Source: Patescibacteria group bacterium (lineage in GTDB: Bacteria > Patescibacteriota > Microgenomatia > UBA12405). Taken from it: DNA of 8,884 bases. How positions within the stretch are numbered: the first letter of the stretch is position 1; every line of letters begins with the position of its first letter. Below the pieces are notes generated by a model. It was not told the DNA's origin and did no database searches. It worked only from the letters and a program-made list of their open reading frames with translations. The stretch spans positions 1 to 8,884 of the forward strand of contig JAHIEZ010000092.1 in NCBI GenBank assembly GCA_018901355.1, read 5' to 3'. Below, in pieces: positions 5,618 through 8,884 of this stretch. The position numbers and the translations under genes were made by a program.

Positions 5618-8600
5618 ATGGGTCAAGCAAAAAGAATTAACTGGGGGAAACAATACTTAAATCTCCCTTCTCTTAACCTGATTGAAATTCAAAAAGAATC
5701 GTGGAAAAGTTTTTTGGAAAAAGACTTTAACGAAACAGTTCAATCCATCTCTCCCATTCAAGACTACACCGGCAACAACTGGGAATTAAAACTTGGAGAT
5801 CTTTCTTTTGACACTCCTACCGTTAGCCCTGCTTTGGCTCAAAAAAAAGGCCTAAACTATTCTATTCCGGTTAAAGTAAAAGCCACTCTTACCAATAAAA
5901 GGACCAACAAAGTTACCGAAGAAGAAGTTTTCTTTCTTAATTTGCCTTCTATGACCCAGGAGGGCACTTTTATTGTCAACGGTATAGAGCGGGGTATTAT
6001 CAATCAACTAGTCCGCTCCCCCGGTGTTTATTTTACCGGAGAAACCGATCCTGCCACCGGCAAAACTCTTTATAATGCTGAGATTCGTCCCACTCGGGGT
6101 TCTTGGTTAGAATTTTTTGTTGGCAAAAAAGATGTTATCTTTGCCAGAATTGACAGAAAAAAGAAATTTCCTGCCAGTATCCTTCTTAGGGCCATTTGCC
6201 AAATGTCTGACAAAGAGATGGTTGTCAATTTTTCTGACTATATTACCCACACTCTCACTGCCGACAATTCCCAGTCTCCCCAAGAAGCCATTGTCGAATT
6301 TTATCGCAAACTAAGACCGGGGGAACCGGCCGTTTTAGAAAATGCTCAAAGATTTCTTCGTGAAAGATTTTTTGATTTAAGGACTTATGAATTAGGTCGT
6401 GTTGGTCGTTACAAAATAAACAAAAAGTTTAAATTCAATTTCAACGATCAAAGCAAAGAAAATTGGGTTCTTCGACAAGAAGACATCGTTTCCACTATTA
6501 AATATTTGGTTGGTCTTCAAAAAGGCGAAATTAAACAAACTGACGATATTGACAGTTTAGCCAATCGAAGACTCCGCCAGTGCAGTGAAATTGTTTGCCA
6601 AATAGCTATTCGTCCCGCTTTGGCTCGTTTTGAGAGAATGGTTAAAGAAAGAATGAGTTTGATCTCCACCAAAGAAACCCCTTCTCCCTCCCAAATGATC
6701 AATCCTCAGCCGCTTATCTCCTCTTTAAATAGTTTTTTCCGGTCCAATCAGCTTTCTTCTATTTTGGATCGTACCAATCCTTTGTCCGAACTTGATCTGC
6801 TTCGTCGGGTTACCGTTGTTGGCATTGGTGGTCTTACTCGTGAAAGAGCCGCCTTCTCCATCCGTGACGTTCACAGTTCTCAGTATGGTCGTATTTGTGC
6901 CGTTAGATCCCCCGAAGGACCCAACATCGGTCTGGTCACCTATTTGGCCCTTTATGCCAAAGTAAACGAGTATGGTTTTATCCAAGCTCCCTTCCGTCGG
7001 GTCGAAAAGGTCGGCAACAAATACAAAGTTAGTCAGGACATTGTTTATCTGGATGCCGAGGACGAATTCAATCAGTACACCACCCATTTGGGTATAGACA
7101 TAGACAAAGACGATTATATTACCCAAAAATGGGTCCCTTTCCGCTATCAGGGAGAATTCATCGAGGGTCCGGTTTCTTCTGCCAATTATATCGATTTGGT
7201 CCCCAACCAAATTGTCGGCACTTCTCCCGCTCTCATTCCTTTTGTCGATCATGATGATGCCACCAGAGCCCTGATGGGTTCTCACATGCAGACTCAAGCT
7301 GTTCCTTTAGTCAATCCCGAAGCTCCCATTGTTGGGACCGGTATCGAATCGGCCATTGCCACCGCTATGGGTCGTACCGTTCTGGCCAACAATAGCGGTC
7401 AGGTTACCTATGTAGACGGTGAAAAGGTTGTAGTTTCTCTTGATAAAAAAACCAAAGAAGATGGTGTCAACTTAAGCAGTCACTCTCAAATTAGCTCTGA
7501 CGGTAAAGAAGAAATTTATTACTTAGAAAAATTTATTCGTACTTCTCCTTATGGCACCTGCTACAACCAAACTACTGTAGTAAAAGTCGGGGACAGGGTT
7601 AAAAAGGGTAGTCTTTTAATCGACGGACCTTCGACTCAAAACGGGGAGCTTTCTATCGGCAGAAACCTTTTAGTTGCCTATCAGTCCATCGACGGGCTGA
7701 CCTATGAAGATTCTTTTTTAATTTCAGATCGTCTGGTCAAACAGGATCTTCTTACCAACATTCAAATTTACGAATACAAATGTGATGTTGTCGAGACCAA
7801 ATTGGGTAGCGAAGAATTAACCAAGGACATCCCCAATGTTTCCGAAAACGAACTGTCAAAATTAACCGACGATGGTATTGTGATGGTCGGTGCCATAGTT
7901 GAACCCAATGATATTTTGGTTGGAAAAATAGAACCTCGGGGAGAAAAAGAACTAACCGCCGAAGAAAGACTGTTAAGAGCCATTTTCGGAGAAAAAGCTC
8001 GGGAGGTTAAAGACACCTCCAAGCGTGTTCCCAACGGCGAGGGCGGAGTGGTTATCAGAGTTGAGGTTTTAGATAAAGACAACGATGACGAGTTAGATCC
8101 TGGTGTCAATAAGGTTATTAAAGTTTACGTTGCTCAAATCAGACGAATTCAAGAAGGTGACAAAATCGCCGGACGTCACGGAAACAAAGGGGTAATTTGT
8201 CGTATTATGCCTGAATACGACATGCCTCGATTGGCCGACGGTACCCCCATTGATTTAATTATCTCTCCTTTATCTGTCATTGCCCGTATGAATTTGGGTC
8301 AAATTTTGGAAACCACTCTCGGTTATGCCGGAGCCAAACTGGGCAAAAAGTACGCCGTTCCTGTTTTCGACAAATATCCCGAAAGTCTTGTTTCCGAAGA
8401 GCTGATCAAAGCCGGTTTGACTTCAGAGGGTAAAGCCCAACTTTATGATGGCCGCACCGGAGAGGCCTATGATCAAAAAGCTGTTGTTGGTATGGGCTAT
8501 ATTATCAAACTGGTTCATATGGTTGACGACAAATTCCATGCCCGATCTACCGGGCCTTATTCCTTGGTTACCCAACAACCTCTTGGCGGTAAAGCCAGAA

Positions 8601-8884
8601 TGGGTGGTCAACGTTTGGGAGAAATGGAAGTTTGGGCCCTTGAAGCCCACAAAGCCGCTTATACCCTTCAGGAAATGTTAACTATCAAGTCAGACGACGT
8701 TGAGGGCAGAACCCGCGCTTTTCAGGCTATTATCAAAGGTCTACCCATTCCTTCTCCCGACATTCCCGAATCTTTTAAGGTTCTCACCAAAGAACTGGCC
8801 GGGTTAGCCTTAGATGTCAGTCCTGTCGGTGTCCAAAAAATTTCTCCTTCGATTGATGATATCGCCGAAGAAGAATCAGAAAAA
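5618..8884 (+). CDS. rpoB: DNA-directed RNA polymerase subunit beta (3' partial)
   Basis: RpoB forms, with RpoC, the catalytic cleft of RNA polymerase. From ATG 5618 the frame is open for 1089 residues to the window edge; the last block (LTIKSDDVEGR, PESFKVLTKEL) shows that only the extreme C-terminus is missing. The start gives the usual opening, with LPSLNLIEIQKESW soon after it. Landmarks are EGTFIVNGIERGIINQLVRSPG; the rifampicin region around Asp384; RSPEGPNIGL; YEDS with Glu697/Asp698; FGEKAREVKDTS; GDKIAGRHGNKG with Lys849 and Lys857; and GGQRLGEMEVWALEA. Only about 38 residues lie between GRYKINKK (263-270) and DDIDSLANRRLR (309 on), roughly 80 fewer than in Bacillus, and the proteobacterial inserts are absent. 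Several rifampicin-contact positions are altered. No Shine-Dalgarno motif precedes the ATG. The gene has its own promoter and a hairpin leader, and no ribosomal-protein genes lie before it. Confidence 0.98.
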   Translation, partial: MGQAKRINWGKQYLNLPSLNLIEIQKESWKSFLEKDFNETVQSISPIQDYTGNNWELKLGDLSFDTPTVSPALAQKKGLNYSIPVKVKATLTNKRTNKVTEEEVFFLNLPSMTQEGTFIVNGIERGIINQLVRSPGVYFTGETDPATGKTLYNAEIRPTRGSWLEFFVGKKDVIFARIDRKKKFPASILLRAICQMSDKEMVVNFSDYITHTLTADNSQSPQEAIVEFYRKLRPGEPAVLENAQRFLRERFFDLRTYELGRVGRYKINKKFKFNFNDQSKENWVLRQEDIVSTIKYLVGLQKGEIKQTDDIDSLANRRLRQCSEIVCQIAIRPALARFERMVKERMSLISTKETPSPSQMINPQPLISSLNSFFRSNQLSSILDRTNPLSELDLLRRVTVVGIGGLTRERAAFSIRDVHSSQYGRICAVRSPEGPNIGLVTYLALYAKVNEYGFIQAPFRRVEKVGNKYKVSQDIVYLDAEDEFNQYTTHLGIDIDKDDYITQKWVPFRYQGEFIEGPVSSANYIDLVPNQIVGTSPALIPFVDHDDATRALMGSHMQTQAVPLVNPEAPIVGTGIESAIATAMGRTVLANNSGQVTYVDGEKVVVSLDKKTKEDGVNLSSHSQISSDGKEEIYYLEKFIRTSPYGTCYNQTTVVKVGDRVKKGSLLIDGPSTQNGELSIGRNLLVAYQSIDGLTYEDSFLISDRLVKQDLLTNIQIYEYKCDVVETKLGSEELTKDIPNVSENELSKLTDDGIVMVGAIVEPNDILVGKIEPRGEKELTAEERLLRAIFGEKAREVKDTSKRVPNGEGGVVIRVEVLDKDNDDELDPGVNKVIKVYVAQIRRIQEGDKIAGRHGNKGVICRIMPEYDMPRLADGTPIDLIISPLSVIARMNLGQILETTLGYAGAKLGKKYAVPVFDKYPESLVSEELIKAGLTSEGKAQLYDGRTGEAYDQKAVVGMGYIIKLVHMVDDKFHARSTGPYSLVTQQPLGGKARMGGQRLGEMEVWALEAHKAAYTLQEMLTIKSDDVEGRTRAFQAIIKGLPIPSPDIPESFKVLTKELAGLALDVSPVGVQKISPSIDDIAEEESEK

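Noticed and set aside
6725..7297. Long open frame on the minus strand (190 codons)
   Set aside because: It lies wholly within rpoB, antisense to its most conserved part; its product shows no recognisable motif, and it is a shadow of the rpoB codon pattern.
7768..8109. Minus-strand open frame of 113 codons, rich in serine and threonine
   Set aside because: It is antisense to conserved rpoB sequence and has low-complexity composition caused by the opposite codons.
1..8884. CRISPR array, prophage, insertion sequence, tRNA or defence system
   Set aside because: I saw no direct repeats with spacers, no transposase or integrase motifs, no tRNA cloverleaf sequence, and all coding space is accounted for by housekeeping or envelope genes.

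Overview
The window looks like chromosomal DNA of a small-genome bacterium of the Candidate Phyla Radiation (Patescibacteria), most likely the Microgenomates (OP11) side. The evidence is the AT-rich sequence, the compact and divergent housekeeping proteins, the absence of Shine-Dalgarno motifs before the starts I examined, and a large membrane protein that appears to join an actin-like (PilM/FtsA-like) fragment to a baseplate-J-like ectodomain. TGA is used as a stop codon in two genes (ends at 1720 and 2436). This argues against the UGA-recoding Gracilibacteria and Absconditabacteria (SR1). The lineage call is inference; no marker tree could be run.

Region 1 (2-4001, + strand) is a tight, overlapping gene row. 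It holds the 3' part of the actin-like/baseplate-J membrane protein, a sortase, a short RuvX/YqgF nuclease, a 65-residue zinc-ribbon protein and the endolytic transglycosylase MltG. Three of the proteins act at or outside the membrane, so the row has a cell-envelope theme. The order ruvX - small protein - mltG resembles a Firmicutes gene order. Region 2 (3993-5000, - strand) is a MiaB-type tRNA methylthiotransferase without its C-terminal TRAM domain. Its end overlaps the end of mltG by 9 bp. Region 3 (5001-5052) is a 52-bp divergent intergenic segment whose two predicted promoters would both give leaderless transcripts. Region 4 (5053-5511, +) encodes a single-pass membrane protein with a proline-rich inner part and a six-cysteine outer module resembling pacifastin/VWC domains. 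Region 5 (5512-5617) has a strong sigma70-type promoter followed at once by a terminator-like hairpin. Region 6 (5618-8884, +) is rpoB, open to the window edge and missing only the extreme C-terminus.

The most notable observations are the secreted inhibitor-like cysteine module, the heavily substituted rifampicin pocket in RpoB, the terminator-like hairpin just downstream of the rpoB promoter, the paired leaderless promoters, the TRAM-less MiaB, and a strand-wide pyrimidine bias that shapes protein composition. I found no tRNA, rRNA, CRISPR array, insertion sequence or phage cassette. No stretch longer than 300 bases lacks a gene.
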